DNA from: Selenomonas sp. AB3002
GTDB taxonomy: Bacteria > Bacillota > Negativicutes > Selenomonadales > Selenomonadaceae
Direction of reading: 5' to 3'
DNA: 64,000 nucleotides
NCBI RefSeq assembly: GCF_000702545.1
Contig: NZ_JNIO01000008.1
Location: forward strand, 2,046,001 to 2,110,000
Shown: positions 1 to 8,314 of the stretch, one piece after another
Numbering within the stretch: the stretch's first letter is position 1
Layout of the letters: every line of letters begins with the position of its first letter
Notes under the pieces: model-generated
Told to the model about the DNA's origin: nothing
The model's input: the letters and a program-made list of their open reading frames with translations, nothing else
The model's database searches: none
Position numbers and translations under genes: made by a program

Positions 1-404
1 TCGCACTCGTCCCCTTCCCGGAAGCCATTTTTGCCGCTGCCATAAGTAGAAGCAGAGGACGCATAAAGGAAGGGAATGCGGTGCTGGAGGCAGAAGTGCA
101 GCACAGACTTGCTGTACTCGTAGTTCACCTTCATCATGTAGTTCACATCATATTCCATGGTGTCGGAGCAGGCCCCCTCATGGAAGACCGCATCAATGTC
201 CGTGCCATCGAAATCATCGTCCTCGATGGTCTGGAGGAAATCATCCTTGTGCTGGTAGTCGATGAACTGGAGACCGCGAAGGTTCTTGTAGTTGCTGCCA
301 TCCTTCAGGTCATCCACAATGAGAATGTCCGTGCGTCCCCTGCGATTGAGCTCTTTGACAATATTGCTGCCGATAAAACCGGCACCACCTGTTACGATAA
401 TCAT
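1..404 (-). CDS. hldD: ADP-L-glycero-D-manno-heptose 6-epimerase, 3' part cut off by window edge
   Basis: The reading frame starts at the ATG at 402-404 and runs off the left edge, so about 134 N-terminal residues are visible. It opens with a Rossmann NAD(P)-binding motif ([13 protein letters not shown]) and carries the short-chain epimerase stretch ending in [13 protein letters not shown], close to the SSAATYG pattern of HldD. The enzyme converts ADP-D-glycero-D-manno-heptose to the L-glycero form used in LPS inner core. It is the last visible gene of a leftward heptose operon, 24 bp after a heptose kinase gene, and that context favours HldD over other sugar-nucleotide epimerases. The C-terminal half cannot be judged. 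Confidence 0.88.
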   Translation of the reverse strand, partial: MIIVTGGAGFIGSNIVKELNRRGRTDILIVDDLKDGSNYKNLRGLQFIDYQHKDDFLQTIEDDDFDGTDIDAVFHEGACSDTMEYDVNYMMKVNYEYSKSVLHFCLQHRIPFLYASSASTYGSGKNGFREGDEC

Positions 405-428
405 TTATATTCTCCCCCCCGCAGTTGT

Positions 429-1415
429 TTACATAAGTTCTTTCAATACAGCCAGGAGTTCCTCCTGGCTCACAGCATAAGTACCAAGTTTCGCCACTAC
501 CACACTGGCAGCCAGATTAGCCAGGAAGGCGCCGTCATTTGCCTTCAGCCCTCCCGCCAGAGCCATAGCAAAGACGGCTATCACCGTATCGCCGGCACCT
601 GATACATCGAACACATCCTGTGCTCTGGTGGGAATGTGCTCCGTATCTGTTTCCCGCACCAGGCTCATGCCCTTTTCCGAACGGGTGACAATGACATTCT
701 TCAGCTTATACTTGCGCATGATGTAGTGGGCGGCTCTCTCCACCTGAGCGTCCTCGTTCTTGATCTTGTCAATGATGATCTCATTGACTTCCTTCACATT
801 GGGCGTAATGTAGTCAGCCTGGGCGTATTTCAGCCAGTTGATGCCCTTGGGATCCACCACCACGGGCACACCATGGTCATGGCAGGCCTTGATGATCATC
901 TGGCAGGCCGCCTCCGTGCAGGCTCCTTTGCCATAGTCAGAGATAATAACTGCATCCAGGCTCTCGGAGAGCTTCTGTTCTATGTAGTTCTGCAGCCGGG
1001 CCGCATAGTGGGCCTCAATGGGCTCATCTTCCTCGAAGTCCAGACGAAGCATCTGCTGATGCCCGCCAATAACTCTGAGCTTGGTAGTGGTGGGCCTGTC
1101 CGTAGTGACCAGCCCCTTGTAGTCGATGCCCCTGGCAGTCAGTTTGCCCAAAAGGCTTTCACAATGGTAATCATCCCCCACATAGCCTGCCAGGGAGGTC
1201 TGACACCCCAGGCGGGCCAGGTTGTGTGCCACGTTGGCAGCGCCGCCCAGAGTTTCTTTCTCGCTGGTAACATGGGTGATAGGGACAGGTGCTTCAGGAG
1301 AAATCCTTGTAACCTCACCATAGTAATACTTGTCCAGCATTACATCCCCTACTACCAGAATCTTGCATTTTGAGGTTCTCTCTGCTACGAAATCATATAG
1401 AGTCTGTATGTCCAT
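429..1415 (-). CDS. hldA: D-glycero-beta-D-manno-heptose-7-phosphate kinase (copy 1)
   Basis: A 328-residue PfkB/ribokinase-family protein equivalent to the N-terminal half of fused HldE (RfaE). The N-terminal part has GDVMLDKYYYGEVTRISPEAP and GGAANVAHNLARLG, typical of RfaE domain I. The C-terminal signature DVSGAGDT is at about residues 270-277, with Asp276 as the expected catalytic base. It phosphorylates heptose-7-phosphate at C1 on the way to ADP-heptose. It lies between a family 9 glycosyltransferase gene and hldD on the same strand. A second protein of the same type is encoded at 3111-4100, so the two may be redundant or act on different sugar phosphates. Confidence 0.88.
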   Translation of the reverse strand: MDIQTLYDFVAERTSKCKILVVGDVMLDKYYYGEVTRISPEAPVPITHVTSEKETLGGAANVAHNLARLGCQTSLAGYVGDDYHCESLLGKLTARGIDYKGLVTTDRPTTTKLRVIGGHQQMLRLDFEEDEPIEAHYAARLQNYIEQKLSESLDAVIISDYGKGACTEAACQMIIKACHDHGVPVVVDPKGINWLKYAQADYITPNVKEVNEIIIDKIKNEDAQVERAAHYIMRKYKLKNVIVTRSEKGMSLVRETDTEHIPTRAQDVFDVSGAGDTVIAVFAMALAGGLKANDGAFLANLAASVVVAKLGTYAVSQEELLAVLKELM

Positions 1416-1453
1416 CAGCTATTGCCTCTCTTTCCCTTGGAAAAAATATCCCC

Positions 1454-2590
1454 TTACGAGGGAGCAATACCATTTCCCAAATCTATGACCCGGCATTTGT
1501 AATCTCCGGGGTGAAGGGGCAGCTTATAGGCAGGCGCCCCGCCGAATTTCTCCAGCAGCTCATCCACATATTCCATCACTGTCTCCACGGGAATGTTCTT
1601 CATGCAGGCCATATGCTCCGCCCCCTCCTTGGGGCACTCGTGAATACGGCAGGGGTGGCAGGCTTCCGGGGTCTTCACCAAAACATCCTTGCCATCATAG
1701 GGGTAGAAACCTGTCACAGGAGAAGAACCAAACATGGTGACAATGGGCACATTCATGGCCACCCCCACGTGCATGGGGCCGGAATCAGTAGTGAGGAAGA
1801 GACAGCAACGCCTGAGCAGCCCTGCCAGCACCCCCAGGCTCACCTTGCCGGTGAAGACCTTGAGGTGATCGCTTTCTCTTTCCTCCATATCGTCAATACA
1901 GCTTTCCACCAAATCTATATCCATGGGACCACCAAAGAAGGCCACATGATAGCCCCGCTTTATCAGGCGGTCAGCGCACTGGGCAAAATATTCCTTGATC
2001 CACCGCTTAGTAAGCCAGCTGGCGCCAATGTTGAAAGCAACTACCTTGGCCTCTTGGGTGAAAGTCTCCTGCCAGAGGCGGTCAGCCTTGTGCTGTGCCG
2101 CTTCGGGGATAGTCATTTCCAGCCCCGCATCGTCGATCTTTTCGACTCCCAGGAACTTCCTCAGCACATCAAAATGGGCCTCCACCTGATGCTTGATGAA
2201 GTGCTCATTGGCCATAACCCCGTCAAACAACAGGGAGAACCCCGGCTTGGCATAACCCACTATCTGCCCGCCCCCGGAAAAGGCGGCCAAGGCCGAAGCC
2301 CTCTCGTTGCGGTGCAGGTTGATGACCAGGTCATAATGCCTGGCCCGCACTTTCATGATGAACTTGCAGAAGGCAAGCGGGTGATTGTCCTCCCCTTTTT
2401 TATCCAGCAGCAGGCACTCATCCAGGTGGGGATTGTACTCCACCAGATCCCTGAGCTTCTTGTCCGCCAGCAGGGTAATCCTGGCCTGAGGATAGTTGGC
2501 CCTGAGGGTGCGGAGCACTGGCGTTACCAGCATCAGATCCCCCAGGTGCATCAAATTGATGACCAGAATATTCCTGTACTCTTTCAGCAT
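1454..2590 (-). CDS. Glycosyltransferase family 9, LPS heptosyltransferase
   Basis: A 378-residue GT9 protein of usual length. The N terminus (INLMHLGDLMLVTPVLRTL) matches the RfaF/RfaQ/RfaC pattern in which the second short loop binds acceptor or phosphate. The C-terminal donor-binding motif is seen as TTDSGPMHVGVAM near residue 270. These cytoplasmic enzymes move L,D-heptose from ADP-heptose to the LPS inner core. Position between hldC and hldA supports a heptosyltransferase. Which heptose it adds (I, II or III/RfaQ) cannot be told by eye, so no symbol is given. A Cys-rich stretch near residues 310-335 (HPCRIHECP, then MACM) also occurs in many RfaQ-like members. Confidence 0.88.
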   Translation of the reverse strand: MLKEYRNILVINLMHLGDLMLVTPVLRTLRANYPQARITLLADKKLRDLVEYNPHLDECLLLDKKGEDNHPLAFCKFIMKVRARHYDLVINLHRNERASALAAFSGGGQIVGYAKPGFSLLFDGVMANEHFIKHQVEAHFDVLRKFLGVEKIDDAGLEMTIPEAAQHKADRLWQETFTQEAKVVAFNIGASWLTKRWIKEYFAQCADRLIKRGYHVAFFGGPMDIDLVESCIDDMEERESDHLKVFTGKVSLGVLAGLLRRCCLFLTTDSGPMHVGVAMNVPIVTMFGSSPVTGFYPYDGKDVLVKTPEACHPCRIHECPKEGAEHMACMKNIPVETVMEYVDELLEKFGGAPAYKLPLHPGDYKCRVIDLGNGIAPS

Positions 2591-2614
2591 CTCTTTCCCC
2601 TTACTCTCCCTGGC

Positions 2615-3106
2615 TCAGCAGCCCTTGTCTTCTGATATTTTCCTGATGACATTGGTGGTGGAACGCCCCTCCACCATCTTTACGAAATGCACGCTACCAC
2701 CGTAGGACTGCACTATTTTAGCCTCCGGCAGGGTATCCAGCGTATAATCGCCCCCCTTGACATAGACAGCGGGGCGCACCTTGGCTATGAGGCTTTCAGC
2801 GGTCTGTTCCCCAAAGAGCACCACATAATCCACGGACTTCAAGGCGCCCACTACCTCTGCCCTGTCAAGCTCGCTGTTGATGGGGCGCGTGGGCCCCTTC
2901 AGCCTTCTCACGGACTCATCAGAATTAAGGCCCAGCACCAGGCAGTCTCCTTGGGCACGGGCCTCCTGCAAATAACGCACATGGCCCGCATGGAGAATGT
3001 CAAAACAGCCATTGGTGAATACCACCTTCTGACCTGCCTCCCTGAGGGCCGCGCAAAAATCTTCTATTCTCTCAGCCGGTATCAGCACTTGTATACCTTC
3101 TTTCAA
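2615..3106 (-). CDS. hldC: D-glycero-beta-D-manno-heptose 1-phosphate adenylyltransferase
   Basis: A 163-residue nucleotidyltransferase matching the C-terminal half of HldE. It has [16 protein letters not shown], the class I HxGH ATP-binding motif (His39-Ala-Gly-His42), and [15 protein letters not shown], typical of RfaE domain II. It charges heptose-1-phosphate with ATP to give ADP-heptose. The start used is a TTG at 3104-3106 just after AGGA. The kinase and transferase domains are separate genes here, and hldC follows directly on the second kinase gene (stop at 3111), so the pair looks like a split HldE. Confidence 0.88.
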   Translation of the reverse strand: MKEGIQVLIPAERIEDFCAALREAGQKVVFTNGCFDILHAGHVRYLQEARAQGDCLVLGLNSDESVRRLKGPTRPINSELDRAEVVGALKSVDYVVLFGEQTAESLIAKVRPAVYVKGGDYTLDTLPEAKIVQSYGGSVHFVKMVEGRSTTNVIRKISEDKGC

Positions 3107-3110
3107 AATC

Positions 3111-4100
3111 CTATCGTTCCACGGCCCGCCGCAATTCCTCGACAGACACCGTGGCCGTGCCCAATTTCCGCACGGCTATGCCGGAGGCGATATTGCTGAG
3201 CTCGGCTGCCTTTTCAGGGCTGATGCCGGCAGCCAGCGCCAGAATCACCGTAGCCACACAGGTATCACCTGCACCTGACACATCGTAGACCTCGCTCTTA
3301 TCGGACACTGGGATCACATGGACAGCCCCGTCTTTTTCCACCAGGATCATGCCCAATTCCCCGCGGGTCACCAGCACACCTTCAGCAGAAAGCTCTGCCA
3401 GGAGCTCCTGGGCAGCCTCAATGACCGCTCCTTCATCCGACAGGCTCCTGCCCACAGCAGCGGCGAGCTCCGCATCATTCTGCTTCACATAGCCAATGCC
3501 CTTGAAGCTCTTCACATCATAGCGGGAATCAACCATGGTGGGAATGCCGTGCTCCCTGGCATATTTAATAAGTGCCTTCCGCAGTTTCGGCGTCACCGTG
3601 CCAGAACCGTAGTCGCTGAGGACAATGCCCTGCATCTGCGGCAAAACAGATTTGATATATTTCAAAAGTTCTTTTTCATGTGCTTCGGTAAGAGGCTCAT
3701 GGCACTCCTTGTCCACCCGCACAATCTGCTGGCTGACGGTAGCCCGTCCTCCGGCAATAATGCGTGTCTTGGAAATGGTGGGACGCGCTTCATCTGTAAG
3801 CAGGCCCTCAATATGGGCACCGTTCTTCTGCAGCACTTCCTTCAGGCCCTCCCCGCCGCTGTCATGGCCCAGGAGACCCACAGCAAAGACGCTTCCTCCC
3901 AAGGTGGCAATATTGTTTACCACATTGGCAGCGCCACCTGCCACAATGACCTCTTTCTGCTGCTCCAGCACCAGCACCGGTGCCTCCCTGGAAATGCGGG
4001 AAATCGTGCCCTGAAGGTAAATATCTGCCACCACATCTCCCAAAACCAGGATGCGGCGCCCCTCCAGTTCATCCAATATAGAAAGCAATTCCTCTTTCAT
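3111..4100 (-). CDS. HldA-type PfkB heptose-7-phosphate kinase (copy 2)
   Basis: A 329-residue PfkB-family kinase with RfaE domain I features: [22 protein letters not shown] at the N terminus, [15 protein letters not shown] near residues 55-70, and DVSGAGDT at about 273-280 with Asp279 as expected base. It is clearly diverged from the copy at 429-1415. It sits 4 bp upstream of hldC and so resembles the other half of a split hldE. It may be the principal heptose kinase, with the other copy specialised, or the reverse. Family assignment is firm; the exact substrate is inferred. Confidence 0.8.
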   Translation of the reverse strand: MKEELLSILDELEGRRILVLGDVVADIYLQGTISRISREAPVLVLEQQKEVIVAGGAANVVNNIATLGGSVFAVGLLGHDSGGEGLKEVLQKNGAHIEGLLTDEARPTISKTRIIAGGRATVSQQIVRVDKECHEPLTEAHEKELLKYIKSVLPQMQGIVLSDYGSGTVTPKLRKALIKYAREHGIPTMVDSRYDVKSFKGIGYVKQNDAELAAAVGRSLSDEGAVIEAAQELLAELSAEGVLVTRGELGMILVEKDGAVHVIPVSDKSEVYDVSGAGDTCVATVILALAAGISPEKAAELSNIASGIAVRKLGTATVSVEELRRAVER

Positions 4101-4115
4101 TTGCTGCTACCTCTC

Positions 4116-5669
4116 TTACCAGGGTGTGAACTGCCACCTGAACTTGACGGAATCCTTTTCATCCCTGTAATGCCTGTACTGAATGACAAATTGCGAGCAA
4201 TGCATGTCATGGAACCAATAGCAGTCCATCTTGTTGAATTTGAAGGCTCCATCGTCCATATTATAAGACGTACCCACCACAAAGCGATCCCTGTCACTGG
4301 CCTGGTAACTGATGCCAGCCCGGAACTGGCGGGTAAAATCATTTACACCGTAGTCAAAAAGGCTGGTTTCCTTGCTGTTCTTGGAATAGGCATAGGTGGC
4401 GTACATGGCCCAGCGTGAATCAAATTCCTTCACTGTGGACAGGCTCCAGCTGAGACCATCCAACTTGGAATGATCATACGACTCTCGGGTGATGGAGTAG
4501 GTGATGCTGGGGCTGATGTACCAGCCTCCTCCAAGGAAAATCGGATCCCGGCTGAGGGTCAGTCCATAGTACCTGTGGGTACTGGTAATGTCGTTCTCCT
4601 TCTTGTGCCAGCGCCCCCACTCCACGTCAAAAGAATAATTCAGATGAGTCTTGCCCAAGGGACGGGCATACTTATAGACAAAGCTGGGTTCCTTCTTGAT
4701 CCACTTGTCATCGCTGTCCTCGTAGCTGCCATAGCGCAACTCATAACTGGCGTTGCGGTTGTACCAGCCAATCTGTCCGTTGCTCTTGAGGCCCTCCTTG
4801 GTATTGGCATACAAATGAGCCTGGCCTTCCACATTCTTGAAAAGCGGCAAGCTGAAATCCTGGGATATCCACACCCCGTCATCCTTTGAATAGCCCACTC
4901 TGGGCAGTTCCAAATCGTTTTCTTTCTTCTTCAGATCCACTACATGGCTTTTCTTGGTGAATAAACAGGCATTCTTAAGCCAGGTGCCCACATGCTCCAT
5001 GACAATCTTGTCGTTAGGATAAATGGTCATCTTCCTGGCACTAAGGTGGTAGTCAGGGCTCTTGGCCCCACACTTGGTAGAGGTGCCATCATAGACCACA
5101 ATCCTGTCCGGGTAGAATTCAAAGCGCTTGCCCGTCACATACTGATGGTCAACCTTGCCTCTGGCCTCTCCCATAGTGCCCAGCTTGGTGCGATAGTTGT
5201 AAACTGTATTCACGCCGTCCAAAATCACCCGGCTCTGACCGGGAGTGAGCTGCAACATGTGTGCCTTGCCCGGTATCTCGATGTCATTAGTCTTAAGGTT
5301 GCCCTGCACCGGACCATCCGGGGCATCAAACTGATGGGCGTCAAGCTGGATGGCGTGCACCTTCCCCTTGGCCACAAATTCCCCTGTTTCCTCATTATAA
5401 GTGAGGTCATCCCCTTCAAAGGCCATAGGAGAAGCCTTAGTGGGGTCAACGGGATGACGCAGGTTTTCTGCCATTTCCTGAGTATCTGCCAGAAGCTTCT
5501 GCTGCTCATCCGTCAGCATATTTTCCCGCTCCAGACGGCGGCGGTTCTCGATGAAATCCAAGGCATCAGCCCCAGTCTCCGTGGTGGCCTTGTACATAGC
5601 CGTGGCCTGTGGAGGCAGCAGGGCAAGAAGCGACAAAAATGCCGCACAGGCTCTCCCTTTATTCTTCAT
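4116..5669 (-). CDS. lptD: LptD/OstA-like LPS assembly outer-membrane protein
   Basis: A 517-residue exported protein with a signal peptide ending near residue 24 (LLPPQATA). Residues about 85-190 form an OstA/LptA-like beta-jellyroll (FEGDDLTYNEETGEFVAKG), followed by many alternating aromatic/polar beta-strands up to a C-terminal FRWQFTPW, as expected for an outer-membrane barrel. LptD inserts LPS into the outer leaflet. It is much shorter than the roughly 780-residue proteobacterial form, and the LptD Cys pairs are not evident. It heads the heptose operon, 15 bp before the kinase gene, which supports an LPS role. It could instead be a related barrel with an OstA domain. Confidence 0.75.
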   Translation of the reverse strand: MKNKGRACAAFLSLLALLPPQATAMYKATTETGADALDFIENRRRLERENMLTDEQQKLLADTQEMAENLRHPVDPTKASPMAFEGDDLTYNEETGEFVAKGKVHAIQLDAHQFDAPDGPVQGNLKTNDIEIPGKAHMLQLTPGQSRVILDGVNTVYNYRTKLGTMGEARGKVDHQYVTGKRFEFYPDRIVVYDGTSTKCGAKSPDYHLSARKMTIYPNDKIVMEHVGTWLKNACLFTKKSHVVDLKKKENDLELPRVGYSKDDGVWISQDFSLPLFKNVEGQAHLYANTKEGLKSNGQIGWYNRNASYELRYGSYEDSDDKWIKKEPSFVYKYARPLGKTHLNYSFDVEWGRWHKKENDITSTHRYYGLTLSRDPIFLGGGWYISPSITYSITRESYDHSKLDGLSWSLSTVKEFDSRWAMYATYAYSKNSKETSLFDYGVNDFTRQFRAGISYQASDRDRFVVGTSYNMDDGAFKFNKMDCYWFHDMHCSQFVIQYRHYRDEKDSVKFRWQFTPW

Positions 5670-5706
5670 GGAATGCTTCCTCTCTGTCTAAATAATCCTA
5701 TCTCAT

Positions 5707-5735
5707 ATAGTACAACATCTGCAGTCTTTACGCAA
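5707..5735 (-). promoter_or_regulatory. Candidate sigma-70 promoter of the lptD-heptose operon
   Basis: On the minus strand TTGCGT (5730-5735) and TACTAT (5707-5712) are separated by 17 bp, 38 bp upstream of the lptD start. This is the only reasonable promoter seen ahead of the six-gene leftward run. Confidence 0.5.
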
Positions 5736-5748
5736 ATATATCATACAT

Positions 5749-5782
5749 CAAGGGCCCCCCAGTCACCCCTGGGAGGCCCTTG
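5749..5782 (-). terminator. Hairpin downstream of the 5804-6724 gene
   Basis: CAAGGGCC and GGCCCTTG form the outer stem of a GC-rich hairpin. No T-run follows on the minus strand, so termination would be weak or factor-assisted. It separates the secreted-protein gene from the lptD promoter. Confidence 0.45.
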
Positions 5783-5803
5783 CGTCCTCAGCTCTGCTTT
5801 AGC

Positions 5804-6724
5804 TTATTCTGCCACCGTGGCCACACCGTAGAGGCTTTCCTCATTTTCGGTCTGGATGTATAGTTCCGTGCCCTCCGGCAGGTCTATGTTCTTGCCCTTG
5901 ACAAAGGCACCGCCAATGACGCCGATGGGGCCCAGAAGCAGCATGCCTGCCACGCTGGCACCTGCGGCCATAGCCAGATGCTTCATTTCCTTCTTGGACT
6001 CTTCACCCACATAGGTGTCAACTTCCGTGCCATCGATGGACTTGGTCTTGTTGAAGTCAATCTGCACCTCGGCGCTGCGGCCGAAGTTCTTGGCCTGGCG
6101 CACCTTCTCCACGACGCCTTCCCCAGGCTCGCCCTTGGCAAAGATCAGGCTGCCGTCCACCACTACATCTTCAGCCACCTGATAGTGGATAATATCGCCA
6201 GCTTTCAGATTCTTGGCATTCACCCTGTCCACCAGCGCCACCTTGATGAGGGTGCTGGCAGGCACCTGCACTTTCTCCATAGGCAAAGTTTCTGCCCCGA
6301 AGGAAGCCTTGCCCAACTGCTCAGCACGGGCCTTGAAGGTGCCTTCCCCGGTCTTGCCCAAAAGACCAAGCTCCATATCAGCCAAGCGGGTCTCCACAGG
6401 CTTCATGCTCACTTTGTGGTCAATATTCCACTCGATGGCATTGAGCCTGGCCATCAGGGAAGGGCCGGAGCCATTGGTGTAGAGTTCCCTGTAGAGAGCA
6501 TCCACCCTGGCCATCAGGCTGCCAGAGCGATGGCTGCCATCGTAATCCTTTTCCAGCTTGTTGAGCCTGTCCATGACGGCTCCTGTCTGCTCACTGCCGT
6601 AGGTGTCCTCCTCCATGAGGGCCAGCTTACCCTGTACTGTCTCAGGCACAGCAGCTGCCGCCATGCCCATAGTCGTAATGAGCAGGGCTGCCGTCAAGAG
6701 CAGGCTGATAATCTTCTTTCCCAT
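5804..6724 (-). CDS. Secreted protein of unknown function with N-terminal repeats
   Basis: 306 residues with a clear signal peptide (MGKKIISLLLTAALLITT, cleavage near AAA). A good ribosome site (GGAGG) lies 7 bp before the ATG. Residues about 33-110 hold three degenerate repeats of about 32 residues, each ending in a helix-like block (MDRLNKLEKD, MARVDALYRE, MARLNAIEWN). Residues about 155-235 look beta-rich. A hydrophobic glycine-rich segment near 250-275 (GMLLLGPIGVIGGAFVKG) could insert in a membrane. No catalytic motif is seen. A periplasmic or cell-envelope structural role is plausible from its place beside LPS genes, but the function is unknown. Confidence 0.75.
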   Translation of the reverse strand: MGKKIISLLLTAALLITTMGMAAAAVPETVQGKLALMEEDTYGSEQTGAVMDRLNKLEKDYDGSHRSGSLMARVDALYRELYTNGSGPSLMARLNAIEWNIDHKVSMKPVETRLADMELGLLGKTGEGTFKARAEQLGKASFGAETLPMEKVQVPASTLIKVALVDRVNAKNLKAGDIIHYQVAEDVVVDGSLIFAKGEPGEGVVEKVRQAKNFGRSAEVQIDFNKTKSIDGTEVDTYVGEESKKEMKHLAMAAGASVAGMLLLGPIGVIGGAFVKGKNIDLPEGTELYIQTENEESLYGVATVAE

Positions 6725-6783
6725 GGTAATTCCTCCATTTCTCAGGGCTTTCCCCTTTTAATGATACCTCGTCTATAATAATC

Positions 6784-7728
6784 TTATGTATTGCAAGGAC
6801 TGGAAGAGTTGTTCTGCTTCGACTCCTCATACCGGCTCACCTTGTTTTCCGGTTCATGGAGCCCTGCAGGCTCCGGATGGATTACGATGTCGAAGCCGCC
6901 AAAAGCCTTTCTGATGCGTCCTTCCAACTCATCACAGACAGCGTGGACATGAGCCAGGTGCATATTGCCGTCAAAGAGCAGATGCACATCCAGCAGCCGA
7001 TAAGAGCCGGAACGACGGGTGCGCAGGCAGTGGAAACCCTTCACCTCAGGGGCGCTCTTCAGGATGCGCCCTATCTTTTCCTCATCCTCCTCCGGCAGGC
7101 TGGCATCCGTAAGTTCCAGGGCAGAAGCCCTTATCATGTGCCAGCCTTCCCGGAAGATGATGCCCGCCACGAAGATGGCGATGATGGCATCCATGGGAGC
7201 CCAGCCCGTGACCTCCATGGCAAAGAGGCCAATGAGCACGCCTACAGAGGTCCAGATATCGGCCCGCAGATGAAGCCCATCCGCTTCCAGCGCCTGGGAA
7301 TGGGTGATTTTAGCTACAGTAAGCAGCCGCCGGGACACCAGCAGGTTGACAATGATGGAAATCAGCATGATGACTACGCCGTAGCCCAGATTCTCAGGCA
7401 CACCGCCCCCCTCCAGCAGCCCCAGCACTGCCTCGTGGACGATGGCGGCTGCCGCAGCCACAATCAGCAGGGCCTCCACTGCTGCAGACAGGTTCTCAAA
7501 CTTCCCGTGTCCATAGTCATGCTCCGTATCAGGCGGCTCCACCGACTTCCTCACCGCCAGCCAGGCAATGAGGGCTGCCAGCAAATCTACCCCGGAGTGC
7601 AGGGCTTCAGAGATAAGGCTGACCGCACCGATATAAAGGCCGACCAAAAGCTTCATCAATACCAGGGCGCTATTGGAAATAATCGATAGATACGCCGTCC
7701 GCTGCTTCAGCCTGTCATTATCATCCAT
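6784..7728 (-). CDS. Cation diffusion facilitator family metal transporter
   Basis: A 314-residue CDF protein with six predicted membrane segments in the first ~210 residues and a cytoplasmic C-terminal domain. Metal-binding HxxxD pairs are visible as HSGVD (TM2) and HLRAD (TM5), with the conserved DYGHGKFE loop between TM2 and TM3. CDF proteins export Zn2+, Fe2+, Mn2+ or Co2+ against protons. The motif pattern does not fix the metal. It precedes the 5804-6724 gene on the same strand with a 59 bp gap. Confidence 0.88.
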   Translation of the reverse strand: MDDNDRLKQRTAYLSIISNSALVLMKLLVGLYIGAVSLISEALHSGVDLLAALIAWLAVRKSVEPPDTEHDYGHGKFENLSAAVEALLIVAAAAAIVHEAVLGLLEGGGVPENLGYGVVIMLISIIVNLLVSRRLLTVAKITHSQALEADGLHLRADIWTSVGVLIGLFAMEVTGWAPMDAIIAIFVAGIIFREGWHMIRASALELTDASLPEEDEEKIGRILKSAPEVKGFHCLRTRRSGSYRLLDVHLLFDGNMHLAHVHAVCDELEGRIRKAFGGFDIVIHPEPAGLHEPENKVSRYEESKQNNSSSPCNT

Positions 7729-7740
7729 AGGGATCCCCCC

Positions 7741-8175
7741 TTAATAAGATTTCCGATTGGCCCGCTCCTGTTCTGCTTTCCACTCATAGATGAAATTCAC
7801 GATGCCATTCATGGGGGAGGAGAACCCATAGTGACGGGGCAGACGCCCCAGATTGCTTTTCTCCAGCACCTCTTTGGTATCATAGGCCTGCACCTCAGAG
7901 CTGTAAATCTCGTAGGTCTCCTGTCTGCGATTGAAGCGTATCTGGTAGAGGTAGAGCCTGTTCCTGTCTGCCTTCACCACCGCCACCTGCGCCTCGACTA
8001 TATCTTCGGGGGCCGTATCCTGGGGAATCTCCCCCGTGCCAAAGGCAAGGCTGCTCACATCCACATAGTAGCCCGTGAAGCCCTCAGCATCCACAAAGCG
8101 CATATCCTCAGCTGCAGCCAAAGGGCTGAGGCCAAGCAGGCACGCTGCTGCCAGTCCGCAAATCTTCTTTCTCAA
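7741..8175 (-). CDS. Small secreted protein, surface-adhesin E-like architecture
   Basis: About 144 residues. I chose the TTG at 8173-8175 because GGGAGGT sits 7 bp upstream and a compact signal peptide follows (RKKICGLAAACLLGLSP). An ATG at 8194-8196 would add 7 residues but has no ribosome site. The mature part shows GFTGYYVDVSSL, then alternating strands with paired Arg/Tyr residues, resembling the layout of surface-adhesin E-like proteins and of the 10247-10990 product. The resemblance is by eye only. It ends 12 bp before the CDF gene and may be co-transcribed with it. Confidence 0.65.
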   Translation of the reverse strand: MRKKICGLAAACLLGLSPLAAAEDMRFVDAEGFTGYYVDVSSLAFGTGEIPQDTAPEDIVEAQVAVVKADRNRLYLYQIRFNRRQETYEIYSSEVQAYDTKEVLEKSNLGRLPRHYGFSSPMNGIVNFIYEWKAEQERANRKSY

Positions 8176-8273
8176 TCCCTTACCTCCCAATTTCATCACT
8201 ATAGGTAAACATTATACCCCTATGGGCATGATTTTTCCATTGGAAAAACATTAAATCTGCAATTATCAGGGCA

Positions 8274-8305
8274 AGAGAAAAGGCCTCTCCTGACAGAAAG
8301 GCCTC
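8274..8305 (-). terminator. Terminator after the GGDEF-EAL gene
   Basis: An inverted AGGCCT/AGGCCT pair (8281-8286, 8299-8304) followed on the minus strand by TTTTC lies 10 bp past the stop codon of the upstream gene. Confidence 0.6.
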
Positions 8306-8314
8306 ACCATAAGC

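Noticed and set aside
636-2635. Long open frames on the + strand opposite the heptose genes, and similar antisense frames across the window
   Set aside because: They mirror well-supported genes, lack ribosome sites and motifs, and follow from GC-rich third positions.
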